In this document: positions 8,090 through 17,112 of the stretch, one piece after another | How positions within the stretch are numbered: position 1 is the stretch's first letter | How the letters are laid out: every line of letters starts with the position of its first letter | Made by a program: the position numbers and the translations under genes | Assembly (NCBI RefSeq): GCF_024171955.1 | Contig: NZ_JAMTCS010000007.1 | Span: forward strand, 186,001-250,000 | From: Promicromonospora thailandica | GTDB lineage: Bacteria; Actinomycetota; Actinomycetes; Actinomycetales; Cellulomonadaceae | Direction of reading: 5' to 3' | DNA length: 64,000 nucleotides | The notes under the pieces: model-generated | What the model saw: only the letters and a program-made list of their open reading frames with translations | Told to the model about the DNA's origin: nothing | The model's database searches: none

Positions 8090-8827
8090 GTGACCGAGAC
8101 CGCGAAGTTCTACACGAAGGCCCGTCGCATCCCCATGCTGGTGGGGAAGCTGCCCAGCGGCGGGCGCATCTGGGGTGGGCCGTACACCATCACCCAGGTG
8201 GGGGCGGGCGCCGTGGTGGCGTTCACCCTGTGGCAGACCGCACCGCTGTGGGCCCGGCTGGGCGGTTTCATGAACATCGTGGTCGCGGTGGGGCTGGTGG
8301 TGGGCACCGTCTGGGCCACCGGCAAGCTGCCGAGCTCCGGCCGCAACCCCGTCGCGTTCGTCATGGACGCCATGAACCTGACCTCCAGCCCGGGCCGCCT
8401 CGTGGGTGGGCAGGTCGCTCTCCCGAAGCCGCGGCTGATGACCCACCGGGTCATGGTCGTCGTCCCGACGTCCGGGGCGGCTCCCGCGCGGTACGCCGAG
8501 CCCGTCGTCCGCCCCGCCCCGGCACCCGTCGCGGCCCCTCTCGCTCCCGTACCCACCGAGCTCCTGCCCGAGCTGACCGCGCGCGGTCCGGCCGACGCCA
8601 CCGTCGAGGGCCGGCGGCTCGACCCCCGAACCGACCCGCAGCCGACGGCCCGACCCGCCCCGCGTCCCGGACAGCGGTCACCCGCCGACTGGGCCGCGGC
8701 AGCCGCCGCTGCCGCGGCGGAACGCCGCCGGACCGAGCTCACCGGCGTGGGCGAGCTCCTCGCCGGCCGCGCCGGGGACACCGCGCACGACGACCGCACC
8801 GACCAGCCGACCCCGCGAGAGGACTGA
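8090..8827 (+). CDS. VirB3/PrgI/SCO6880-like membrane protein of the T4SS
   Basis: The protein is 245 residues. The GTG start at 8090 is preceded by GAGGAGGG. After a polar N-terminus with conserved-looking basic residues (YTKARRIPMLVGKLPSGGRI) come two close membrane helices (about 42-62 and 66-86). A cytoplasmic region (about 90-135) is followed by an Ala/Pro/Arg-rich tail with an alanine run. PrgI and VirB3 proteins are small two-helix inner-membrane partners of the VirB4 ATPase and are normally encoded directly upstream of it, as here (6-base gap). The low-complexity tail is an extension relative to those families. Confidence 0.7.
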   Translation: MTETAKFYTKARRIPMLVGKLPSGGRIWGGPYTITQVGAGAVVAFTLWQTAPLWARLGGFMNIVVAVGLVVGTVWATGKLPSSGRNPVAFVMDAMNLTSSPGRLVGGQVALPKPRLMTHRVMVVVPTSGAAPARYAEPVVRPAPAPVAAPLAPVPTELLPELTARGPADATVEGRRLDPRTDPQPTARPAPRPGQRSPADWAAAAAAAAAERRRTELTGVGELLAGRAGDTAHDDRTDQPTPRED

Positions 8828-8833
8828 GCCCTC

Positions 8834-11362
8834 ATGCTGAGCCACATCTCGGCCCTGACCGACGGCCTCATGTGGACCCGCACCGGGACCGTGTGGGCGG
8901 TCTGGCGCGTGTCCCCCGTGCCGTACGCGTTCCAGCCGGACGACAAGAAGCACGCCGCCCGGCGGCACCACACCGCGCTCTACCGCGCGCTGCGCGGCGA
9001 GTCGCTGCACCTCGGCCTCACGGCGGCCACCGACCCGGCGTCCGTGGTGCTGGCCATGATCGAGGGTGTCGACCTGGCGGAGCGCGAGGCGTGGGCCGCG
9101 GAGTGCGAGGCCACCCTCGACTTCCTGGAGCAGATCCCGATCGGCCGGCGCGTGCACTGGATCGCGGCGCCGCTGGCCAACCCGGGCGCCAAGGCGTTCC
9201 TGGAGCCGCTGCGCGCGAGCTGGACCTCGCTGCAGGACACGCTGATGATGCCGCGCTCGGTGCCGGGCCGGCACGCCGTGGGCGAGCGGGCCGCACAGGC
9301 GGAGGCACTGCGCAAGGAGATGCCGAGCGCGTTCGACCCGCGGCCGGCGACCGTGGCGGAGATGGCCTGGATGTTCGGCCACGCGATGCAGCGCGGCCTG
9401 GGCATCGACACCGCCGTGCCGGTGGACGGGTCGCTCGACGCCGAGATGCACCTGTCCGGCCCGTCGGTGCTGCCGTCCTCCCTGGTGGACCCCGCCGGGC
9501 AGACCGACTCGGAGAAGAAGCTGGGCCCGCTGCAGATCCTGAAGCGGCCGTACGTGAAGGTGCTCGACCCGGCGAACCCCGAGCTCGCGTCGTACCAGAC
9601 GACGCTCGTGGTGAGCGACACGCCGTCGGGCGGCATCGTGTACCCGGGCTGCGAGTGGATCGGCCGCGTCGACGAGTCGGGTGTGCCCTGCGACTGGGCG
9701 ATCCGCATGACCGTGCGCTCCCGCGACGAGGTGACCAACCGCAACCGCCGGGCCGTGCGCACCCTGAACGACCAGTTCGACCAGCGCTCAGAGGAGGAGC
9801 GCGCCGGCTCGTCCCTGGACACCACGGCGCGGGCGCTGGGCGAGTACCAGGCGGTCATGGACGCCGACGAGCTCGAGGTGGAGGTCGACGCCACCACGAT
9901 GTTCACGGTCTCGGGCCACACCCCGGAGCAGGCGCTGGACGACGCCCGCGACCTGACCAAGTACTTCGCCGCGATGCAGTTCGCGCTGCGCACCGACCCC
10001 ACGATCCAGCCGACGCTCTTCGAGGCCACGCTGCCCGGCATGCCGACCCCGCGTGCCGTGCGCGAGTACTCGCAGATCACGACGGCACGGGCGTTCTCCG
10101 CGGCGGTGCCGTTCGCGACCACCGAGCTGGGCGACACGTCGGGCTCGCTGTTCGCGCTGGAGATCTCGAACGGGGCGGCCCGGCCCAACCCCGTGTTCGT
10201 GAACCTCGCGGGAGCCACCGACAAGCTCGACGTCGCGCTCGCCATGGGGTTCGTGGGCGAGCTCGGCTCCGGCAAGTCGGTCAGCATGAAGACCGTGGCG
10301 ATGGACAACGTCGACATGGGCGCCACGCTCATGGCGGTGGACCACACCGAGATGGGTGAGTGGGGTATCGCCGTGTCCGAGATCCCGGGATCGCAGGTGG
10401 TCGAGATCTCCGAGGACGCCCGGGTGTCGATCGACCCGCTGCGGATCCTGCCCCCGGCGCAGGCCCCGCGCGTGGCCCGCGCCTTCCTCACCGTGCTGCT
10501 CTCCGTGCAGACCAAGTCGGAGCAGAACGTGCTGCTGTCCAAGGTGCTCCAGACGGAGTACATGTGGCGGCACGAGATCACGTCGCTCGGCTCCCTCGCG
10601 CGCCACCTCGAGCAGGACTGCGAGTACCCGGGCGCCCGGATGCTGGCCGACGAGATGCGGATCTTCTCCGAGCTCGACTTCGGCCGGGCGCTGTTCGACG
10701 ACTCGCTGCCGCCGCTCGACCTGACCTCGCCGGCGATCGTGCTGCACACGCACAAGATGCAGCTGCCCTCCAAGGCCGACATGGAGCACGGGCACCTGTT
10801 CGCCGAGCTCAAGGCCGAGAAGGTGTTCGGCCGGGCCACGTTCGCGCTCATCGCCGCGCTCGCCCGGTACCGCTGCTTCGCGGACCGCTCCCGGCTCGAC
10901 ATCTTTGCCGCCGACGAGGCGTCGAAGACGATGTCGTCGCCCGAGGCTGCCGAGGAGATCGGCACGTTCATCCGGGACGGCCGCAAGCACAAGGCCGCAC
11001 TCCTGCTCGGCAGCCACGACGCCGAGGAGGACTTCGGCAACGAGGTGGTGCGCGGTCTCATCCCGTTCCGGGTGCTGCTGCGCCACCGCGACGCCAACCT
11101 GGCGCGCCGCGGCCTGCGCTGGCTGCACGGCCTGCCCGTCGACGCACCGGTCGACGAGGGCCTGGTCAAGCTGGTCACCGAGGGCACGGCGCCGGTGCTC
11201 GACGCGTCCGGTGTGCCCGAGGAGCGACGCGGCGAGTGCCTGATCCGGGACTTCCAGGCCCGGTACGGCCGGGCCAAGGTCATGGCGCCGCTCGTCGAGA
11301 AGCGTGCGGTCACCGTCAAGACGACGCCGACGAGCTCCACGGGCGCGGTGATCGGGGCATGA
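8834..11362 (+). CDS. VirB4/TraC-family secretion ATPase
   Basis: The protein is 842 residues. The N-terminal half (1-440) is the VirB4-like domain that faces the membrane partners. The C-terminal ATPase has Walker A GELGSGKS at 475-482 and Walker B (DIFAADEAS, acidic pair near 694-695), followed by a FIRDGRKHKAALLLGSHD segment equivalent to the family's sensor/arginine region. VirB4 is the most conserved ATPase of conjugative T4SS and drives substrate transfer or pilus assembly at the inner membrane. The gene overlaps the VirB6-like start by four bases. There is no nearby relaxase or VirD4-type coupling protein, so the conserved core is present but DNA-transfer functions are not visible. Confidence 0.9.
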   Translation: MLSHISALTDGLMWTRTGTVWAVWRVSPVPYAFQPDDKKHAARRHHTALYRALRGESLHLGLTAATDPASVVLAMIEGVDLAEREAWAAECEATLDFLEQIPIGRRVHWIAAPLANPGAKAFLEPLRASWTSLQDTLMMPRSVPGRHAVGERAAQAEALRKEMPSAFDPRPATVAEMAWMFGHAMQRGLGIDTAVPVDGSLDAEMHLSGPSVLPSSLVDPAGQTDSEKKLGPLQILKRPYVKVLDPANPELASYQTTLVVSDTPSGGIVYPGCEWIGRVDESGVPCDWAIRMTVRSRDEVTNRNRRAVRTLNDQFDQRSEEERAGSSLDTTARALGEYQAVMDADELEVEVDATTMFTVSGHTPEQALDDARDLTKYFAAMQFALRTDPTIQPTLFEATLPGMPTPRAVREYSQITTARAFSAAVPFATTELGDTSGSLFALEISNGAARPNPVFVNLAGATDKLDVALAMGFVGELGSGKSVSMKTVAMDNVDMGATLMAVDHTEMGEWGIAVSEIPGSQVVEISEDARVSIDPLRILPPAQAPRVARAFLTVLLSVQTKSEQNVLLSKVLQTEYMWRHEITSLGSLARHLEQDCEYPGARMLADEMRIFSELDFGRALFDDSLPPLDLTSPAIVLHTHKMQLPSKADMEHGHLFAELKAEKVFGRATFALIAALARYRCFADRSRLDIFAADEASKTMSSPEAAEEIGTFIRDGRKHKAALLLGSHDAEEDFGNEVVRGLIPFRVLLRHRDANLARRGLRWLHGLPVDAPVDEGLVKLVTEGTAPVLDASGVPEERRGECLIRDFQARYGRAKVMAPLVEKRAVTVKTTPTSSTGAVIGA

Positions 11363-13341
11363 TCGGGCTGACGCCCCTCCAGGCCGCCGATCCGCAGGGC
11401 GGGCTGAACCTGGAGGACACGCACGGCGTGGCCGTGGACCGGTTCATGCTCCAGTGGGACACGGGCTCGCCGTGGAACCCGCTGAACGTCGACTCGGAGA
11501 TCTTCTCCACCCTCGCCGGCATGTTCTGGGTCTGGTACCGGGACATGGTCGCGGTCCAGATCTGGGTGCTCGACTGGGTGCTCGGCATGGACTGGCTGGG
11601 CTACATCCTGGCTCCCCTGGCCGGTCTGAGCATCATCATCCAGGGCATGATCGCGCAGATCGGCCTGCTCAACCTGATGCTCATCATCCTGGCGTTCGTC
11701 GTGGGGTTCTGGCTGCTCAAGGGCCGGTACGCGGGCGGTTTCATGGAGCTGCTCATCGGCTGCGTGATCGCGGCCCTCGCCACCACCTTCCTCGCCAACC
11801 CGATGGCGACCATCGGCGGCGACCAGGGCGTGATCATGCAGTCACGCAACGCCGGCATGGACATCGCCACCGGATTCGCGACCGAGGGCGCGTCGTTCCA
11901 GCGCGACTCCACGGTGATCCGCGACGGCCTCAAGGGCCAGCTCGTGAACACCCTGCTGCGCGCACCCCACCAGATCATCAACTACGGCTCCGTCATCGAC
12001 GGCACGGGCTGCGAGGACACCTACACGGAGTCCGTGGGCCGCGAGAACGCGGTCGACGCGATCGGCGGCTGCGACGACGCCTACCAGGAGGCGGCCTCGA
12101 CGGTCGACGCCGGCACCGTCGTCTCCACGCTCAGCCTGCTCACCACGGGGTTCGTGTTCCTGCTGCTGTCCGTGGTGATTGTCGGCGGCACCATCTTCGC
12201 CGTCCTGCTGCTGGGGTGGTCGGCGATCAAGCTGCTGTGGCAGCTCCCGGTCGGCGTCATCTCGAGCGGTACGCGGGCGCAGCTGTTCCGCACGTTCGCG
12301 AGCGTGGGCTTCGGGTGCATCCTCGTCGCGATGGCGACGATGTTCCTGGTCGCGTGGATGAAGATGCTGCTCGGCTTCTACGACGCCACGAGCGGCCTGC
12401 CGTTCCTCGTGCGGCTGTACCTCTTCAACACGCTGGTCATCGCGGGCGCCGTGTTCTACGTGCTCATGGGCGCGAGCGTGCGGGCGGGCCTGCGCGGCCT
12501 GGCCGACAAGCTCGCCGCCGCGGGCGTCCCGTCGCAGGTGGGCGAGCCCGCCGCGATGCCGTGGGACGGCTCGGCGAAGTGGCGCGAGCGGTACACCAAG
12601 GCCAAGGAGTGGGCCGGCGTGGGCCTCGGCCCGGCTCCGGTCAAGCCGCACGAGAGCGTCGTCGACACCGACCGGGTCGACTCGGGACCCGCCGCCATGG
12701 ACGGGACACCGCCCGGCGGGTCGGTCGCGGGCGGCGCGGTCGCGGGCGGGGTCGCCGGTGCGGCGGCCGGCCAGGCCGCGAGCGCCGGCAACGACAACGC
12801 GACCCAGCCCATCCCGGTCGACGGGGGCACCGGGCGGGACGGCGCTGCTGCGCCGGGCAACGCGTGGACCGCCGCCGCCCGCTCGGTGCAGGACGGGCCC
12901 GGCGGCGGTCGTGCCGCCGGCGGGGCCGACCAGCCGGTCGAGGGCGCGAACGTGGGCGAGAAGCCGTCGAACGAGCCGGCGCCGCACCTGCCGCCCACGG
13001 CCGGTGAGCGCCTCACCGACCGGTTGGGCAGCGCGGGCCGCGCCGGCACGTCGGTGGCGCTCCAGGCGGGCGCGATGGTGGCGAGCGGCGGTACGTCGGC
13101 CGCGGCCGTCGGTGCGTCACGGGCGTTGTCGGTGGTGCGCAGGACCGGTCAGGCCAAGCAGGTGCTCGCCGCGGTGCGTGGCCTCGGGCAGCGGGGTGAG
13201 CGGTCGCAGAGCGCGGCCCGCCTGGCCGCCTCGCTGAACGCGGCCCGGCAGCCCGGTGGCGCGCCGCAGACCGGTCCGCAGCCGTCGGCGATCGTGCACA
13301 ACCCGGGCCGCCGGCAGATGCGGGGGCTGGGCCGCTCATGA
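11359..13341 (+). CDS. VirB6/TrbL-like polytopic membrane protein
   Basis: The protein is 660 residues, starting at the ATG (11359) embedded in the virB4 stop. There is a short extracytoplasmic N-terminus, then about seven hydrophobic segments between residues 45 and 385. These include a cluster at 75-155, an extracellular loop with two cysteines (GCEDTY and GGCDDA), and three to four strong helices from about 250 onward. The last 270 residues are soluble, Gly/Ala/Pro-rich and basic, probably cytoplasmic. VirB6/TrbL proteins form the inner-membrane channel of T4SS and often carry long soluble tails. The cysteine pair in the loop may form a disulphide (inference). Confidence 0.75.
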   Translation: MIGLTPLQAADPQGGLNLEDTHGVAVDRFMLQWDTGSPWNPLNVDSEIFSTLAGMFWVWYRDMVAVQIWVLDWVLGMDWLGYILAPLAGLSIIIQGMIAQIGLLNLMLIILAFVVGFWLLKGRYAGGFMELLIGCVIAALATTFLANPMATIGGDQGVIMQSRNAGMDIATGFATEGASFQRDSTVIRDGLKGQLVNTLLRAPHQIINYGSVIDGTGCEDTYTESVGRENAVDAIGGCDDAYQEAASTVDAGTVVSTLSLLTTGFVFLLLSVVIVGGTIFAVLLLGWSAIKLLWQLPVGVISSGTRAQLFRTFASVGFGCILVAMATMFLVAWMKMLLGFYDATSGLPFLVRLYLFNTLVIAGAVFYVLMGASVRAGLRGLADKLAAAGVPSQVGEPAAMPWDGSAKWRERYTKAKEWAGVGLGPAPVKPHESVVDTDRVDSGPAAMDGTPPGGSVAGGAVAGGVAGAAAGQAASAGNDNATQPIPVDGGTGRDGAAAPGNAWTAAARSVQDGPGGGRAAGGADQPVEGANVGEKPSNEPAPHLPPTAGERLTDRLGSAGRAGTSVALQAGAMVASGGTSAAAVGASRALSVVRRTGQAKQVLAAVRGLGQRGERSQSAARLAASLNAARQPGGAPQTGPQPSAIVHNPGRRQMRGLGRS

Positions 13342-13976
13342 GACGTGCAGTCGTCGTCGTGCTCACCGTGGTCGTGCTCGCGATCGGGACCTGGATCGGC
13401 TGGCCGCGCGAGGGCGGTCCGGTCGACCCCTCCGCGCCCGACGCCGGTGTGGCCGCGCCGGGTGGCCAGGACGAGTTCGGCGGCCCGGACGCGTCGGCGG
13501 ACGACACGCCCGCCGCGGGTGGGCAGGTCACCGGGCCGGTGGACGAGCCGGTGGACGGCGAGCCCGCGGCGGGCGACCCGGCGGTCGAGGTCACGGCCGA
13601 GCCGGAGTTCGACGAGACGGCCCCGAGCACGCCGGTCGAGGCCACGTGGGACGACACGGTGCGGACGGCGGCCCTCGACGCCGCGCGGGCGACGATGACG
13701 GCGTTCGCGGCCACCGACCAGGACGCGGACGCCTGGTGGGACGGTCTGGAGCCGCTGCTCACGCCCCAGGCGCGACCGGTCTACCAGGACGTCGACCCGC
13801 GGCTCGTGCCCGTCACGCAGGTGACGGGCGACCCGGAGGTCACGGACGAGACGTCGACGCTGCTGGCTGAGGTCGCGGTACCCACGGACATCGGCCCGTA
13901 CACGGTGCTCCTGACGCGGGCCGACGGCGCGGCGCCGTGGCTCGCCGAGCAGATCAGGCCCCCGGAGGGGTCGTGA
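13338..13976 (+). CDS. Membrane-anchored extracytoplasmic protein of the T4SS-like operon
   Basis: The protein is 212 residues and overlaps its upstream neighbour by ATGA. A short basic start precedes a membrane helix or signal anchor (VVVVLTVVVLAIGTWIGW). Then comes an acidic, Gly/Ala/Pro-rich linker (about 30-100) and a folded domain of about 100 residues with an N-terminal helix (AALDAARATMTAFAA) and Trp-containing motif (WWDGLEPLL). The fold could be NTF2/VirB8-like (helix followed by strands), but no family was recognised. Its place between the VirB6-like and cell-wall-hydrolase genes implies an accessory envelope subunit. Confidence 0.7.
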   Translation: MRRAVVVVLTVVVLAIGTWIGWPREGGPVDPSAPDAGVAAPGGQDEFGGPDASADDTPAAGGQVTGPVDEPVDGEPAAGDPAVEVTAEPEFDETAPSTPVEATWDDTVRTAALDAARATMTAFAATDQDADAWWDGLEPLLTPQARPVYQDVDPRLVPVTQVTGDPEVTDETSTLLAEVAVPTDIGPYTVLLTRADGAAPWLAEQIRPPEGS

Positions 13977-15274
13977 GCACGCGGGATGCCGTGGGGCTGG
14001 CGGCGCGTGCCGCGCGGACGGCGGCCGGGTCCCGGCGTGGTCGGCGCGACGGTCGGCCCGGGCGGGACACCACGACACGACGGGCCGTGATCGTGCTCGC
14101 CGTGCTGATGGCGGCCGTGCTGGCGGTGCCGGCGGCGGTGGTCGCGATGGTCGTGCTCGTGGGTGGTGCCGTGAGCGAGAGCCGTTCCGGCAACGACTGC
14201 AGCATGTCGGCGTCGGTCGTGCCGGCCGGGGGCCAGGCCACGTCCGCCGGCGGATTCACCGCGGAGCAGCTGGGGAACGCCTCGGTGATCCTGCAGGTGG
14301 GCCAGGAGCGTGGCGTGCCGGGCCGGGCCCAGGCGATCGCCGTCATGACGGCGCTGGGCGAGTCGGGCCTGCGGAACCTCTCCTACGGCGACGACCGGTT
14401 CGGTGTGCGCAACCCGGACGGCACGCTCACGTCGTCGATCGGCATGTTCCAGGAGCAGAAGTGGTACGGCACGGTCGAGGAGCGGCTCGACCCGGTGCAG
14501 TCGTCCGGCCGGTTCTACGACCGGCTGCTCGCGGTCACGGGCTGGGAGACGCTGGAACCGACCATCGCCGCCCACAAGGCACAGCGCAACGCCGACCCGT
14601 ACCACTACCAGAAGTACTGGGACCAGGCGCTGCGGGTGATGCAGCTCGTCAGCGGCGCCGACGAGCAGGACCTCGAGGCGCTGTCCCGGTCCATCCAGGG
14701 CGCCGCGGCCGGGGCACCGTGCATGACCGGCTCGATCAGCCAGGCCGCCGTGAGCGCGGGCGGCTGGGCGAACCCCGCCGTCGGCACCAAGGCGTCCGGG
14801 TTCGGGCCCCGGAACACCGGGATCGCCGGGGCGTCGACCTACCACCTGGGCCAGGACATCGCCGCGTCGTGCGGCACCCAGGTGTTCGCGGCCGCGGCCG
14901 GGCGGGTCGTGATCTCCGGCGCCACGGGCTGGGGCACCGGCAACACGATCCGCATCGAGCACGGCCTGGGTCTCGACTCGACCTACGGGCACCTGCTCAC
15001 GGGCACCAACCTGGTCCGGGTCGGCGACGTGGTGCAGGCCGGGCAGCAGATCGCCTCGATGGGCGGTGACTCCCGCATCGACCCGGCGGGCGCAGGCACG
15101 TCGTCGGGCTGCCACCTGCACTACGAGGTGCGGATGAACGGGCAGGCCGTGGACCCGGAACCGTTCATGGCCCAGCAGGGCGTGACGCTCGGCGTGGCCG
15201 CACCGGTCACCGAGTCGGTGGCCCCGGACGACGCCGAGGAGCCGGCCGGCCCTGCGGACGCCGCAGGGCGCTGA
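13973..15274 (+). CDS. Bifunctional lytic transglycosylase-like / M23 endopeptidase of the secretion operon
   Basis: The protein is 433 residues, from GTG 13973 with GGAGGGG just upstream and a four-base overlap. It has a basic cytoplasmic N-terminus, a membrane helix (VIVLAVLMAAVLAVPAAVVA), a lysozyme-like domain (about 95-235, with ALGESGLRNLSYGDD and GMFQEQKWYG), and a C-terminal M23 LytM domain. The M23 zinc ligands are visible as YHLGQDIA (His...Asp) and GCHLHYEV (HxH). Such two-domain wall hydrolases open peptidoglycan for Gram-positive T4SS assembly. It is the last gene of the operon. A short Pro/Glu/Ala tail follows the M23 domain. Confidence 0.88.
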   Translation: MSTRDAVGLAARAARTAAGSRRGRRDGRPGRDTTTRRAVIVLAVLMAAVLAVPAAVVAMVVLVGGAVSESRSGNDCSMSASVVPAGGQATSAGGFTAEQLGNASVILQVGQERGVPGRAQAIAVMTALGESGLRNLSYGDDRFGVRNPDGTLTSSIGMFQEQKWYGTVEERLDPVQSSGRFYDRLLAVTGWETLEPTIAAHKAQRNADPYHYQKYWDQALRVMQLVSGADEQDLEALSRSIQGAAAGAPCMTGSISQAAVSAGGWANPAVGTKASGFGPRNTGIAGASTYHLGQDIAASCGTQVFAAAAGRVVISGATGWGTGNTIRIEHGLGLDSTYGHLLTGTNLVRVGDVVQAGQQIASMGGDSRIDPAGAGTSSGCHLHYEVRMNGQAVDPEPFMAQQGVTLGVAAPVTESVAPDDAEEPAGPADAAGR

Positions 15275-15440
15275 CCGACCGCGACCGATGATTTCCGCGT
15301 CCCTCGGACGTCGAAGAAAACAGTTCGCGGTCGTCCTCGGGAATATCGCACGATGGTCAGGCGTCGTTCAGACGTAGGTCGCGTGCAACGTCGCTCTCGA
15401 TCTCGGCCCGCGCGCACCGTACCGAGAGGGCATTCACCCC

Positions 15441-16982
15441 ATGAGCACCGACACCATAGACACGTCCGACCACCTGAGCGACCCACCGACCGTCCCGGCC
15501 GCGGGCACCCCCGACGACGCTCCGCAGGAGCAGGTCGCCGAGCGCCCCCGCGCCGGCAAGCTGCCGCCCGGAGCCTTCCGGGCCATCGCGCTGCTCATGG
15601 CGAGCGCGTTCACGGTCATCCTCAACGAGACCACCATGTCGGTGGCCCTGCCGCCCATCATGGACGAGCTCGGCATCACCCCGACCACCGGGCAGTGGCT
15701 CACCACCGCCTTCATGCTCACCATGGCCGTGGTCATCCCCGCCACGGGGTTCCTCATCAACCGGCTCGGCACACGCGGTGCCTACCTGCTGGCGATGTCC
15801 CTGTTCACCGCGGGCACGGCGCTCGCCATGATCGCCCCGGGCTTCGGCGTCCTCGTGACCGGCCGCGTGGTGCAGGCCACCGGCACGGCGATCATGATGC
15901 CGCTGCTCATGACGACGATCATGACGATCGTCCCGGCCCACATGCGCGGCCGGGTCATGGGCAACGTGGGCCTGGTCATCGCCGCGGCGCCGGCGCTCGG
16001 ACCCACCCTGTCGGGCGCCGTCCTGGAGCCGCTCGGCTGGCGCGGGGTCTTCGGCGTCGTGCTGCCGATCTCGGTGCTCGCGCTGGTCGCGGGCGTGCTG
16101 TGGATCCGCGACGTCTCCGACAAGGACGCGCACCACCTCGACCCGCTGTCGCTGCTGCTCACGGTCGTCGCCTTCGGCGGGCTCGTGTGGGGCCTCTCGG
16201 GTCTGGGCGAGGGCGCGCACGCCGGTGCCTCCGCCGTGAACCCGTTCGTGCCGCTGGGCGCGGGGCTGGTGTTCCTCGGCCTGTTCATCTGGCGGCAGAT
16301 CGCCCGGCAGCGCACCAACTCCGCGCTGCTCGACCTGCGGACCTTCCTCGAGCGCAACTTCCGCGTGGCCATCGGCATCATGACCGTCTCGATGCTGGCC
16401 ATGTTCGGCACCCTGATCGTGCTGCCGCTGGTGCTGCAGGACGCCATGGGCTTCACGCCGCTCCAGTCCGGGCTGACCGTGCTGCCGGGCGGGCTCGCGA
16501 TGGGTCTGCTGGGCCCGGTCGTCGGCCGCTGGTACGACCGGGTCGGGCCGCGCCCGCTCCTGGTGCCCGGCACCGTGCTGGTCACCGTCGGCATCGGCAT
16601 GCTCGCGTTCCTCCACCCGGGCACCTCGGTGTTCTACGTACTGGGTGCGCACGTCCTGCTGAGCCTGGGCCTCTCGGCGGTCTTCACGCCGCTGTTCAGC
16701 TCGGCGCTCGGCGTGCTCAAGCCGCACCAGTACTCGCACGGGTCGGCCACGATCAACACGGTGCAGCAGGTCGCCGGCGCGGCGGGCACCGCACTGTTCA
16801 TCGCGATCATGACGCTCCGCTCGGACGCCCTGGTCGAGACGGGCGTGTCCGCCGCGGACGCCATGACGAGCGGAGCCGGCCTGGCCTTCGGCGTCGGGGC
16901 GGGCGTGATGGCGCTGACCATCGGCCTGGCGATGCTCATCCGCCGCCCGGAGACGGACGGTGACTTCCACGGCGGCCACTGA
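15441..16982 (+). CDS. DHA2-family (EmrB/QacA-like) MFS drug exporter
   Basis: The protein is 513 residues with about 14 hydrophobic segments. The N-terminal 50 residues are polar. The motif-A region between helices 2 and 3 reads INRLGTRGAYLLAM, and the motif-C-type segment is LVIAAAPALGPTLSGAVLE, both typical of DHA2 proton antiporters. The family exports hydrophobic cations, antibiotics or dyes. The gene stands alone, 166 bases after the secretion operon, and is convergent with the SUKH gene. The substrate cannot be predicted. No dedicated TetR/MarR regulator is adjacent. Confidence 0.92.
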   Translation: MSTDTIDTSDHLSDPPTVPAAGTPDDAPQEQVAERPRAGKLPPGAFRAIALLMASAFTVILNETTMSVALPPIMDELGITPTTGQWLTTAFMLTMAVVIPATGFLINRLGTRGAYLLAMSLFTAGTALAMIAPGFGVLVTGRVVQATGTAIMMPLLMTTIMTIVPAHMRGRVMGNVGLVIAAAPALGPTLSGAVLEPLGWRGVFGVVLPISVLALVAGVLWIRDVSDKDAHHLDPLSLLLTVVAFGGLVWGLSGLGEGAHAGASAVNPFVPLGAGLVFLGLFIWRQIARQRTNSALLDLRTFLERNFRVAIGIMTVSMLAMFGTLIVLPLVLQDAMGFTPLQSGLTVLPGGLAMGLLGPVVGRWYDRVGPRPLLVPGTVLVTVGIGMLAFLHPGTSVFYVLGAHVLLSLGLSAVFTPLFSSALGVLKPHQYSHGSATINTVQQVAGAAGTALFIAIMTLRSDALVETGVSAADAMTSGAGLAFGVGAGVMALTIGLAMLIRRPETDGDFHGGH

Positions 16983-17014
16983 CCTGGTGGCGCACGCGGG
17001 CAGCGCGCCCCGCT

Positions 17015-17080
17015 GACTTCGGTCCCTTGTCGCGAGATCGGTCCTTCGGACGACCGATCTCGGGGCAGGGGACCGAAGTC
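17015..17080. terminator. Large imperfect palindrome, bidirectional terminator
   Basis: The arms GACTTCGGTCCC (17015) and GGGACCGAAGTC (ending 17080) enclose a second stem GAGATCGGTC / GACCGATCTC with a small loop; the seven bases between the two stems do not pair well. It lies between the convergent MFS and SUKH genes, so it can stop transcription from both sides. Confidence 0.7.
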
Positions 17081-17112
17081 GTTCCACGGCGCCGGCTAGC
17101 GGCGGGCGCCGG

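Noticed and set aside
1..15274. Integrative conjugative element
   Set aside because: No integrase, relaxase, attachment repeats or tRNA boundary seen in this part, so the T4SS-like genes are treated as a resident system.
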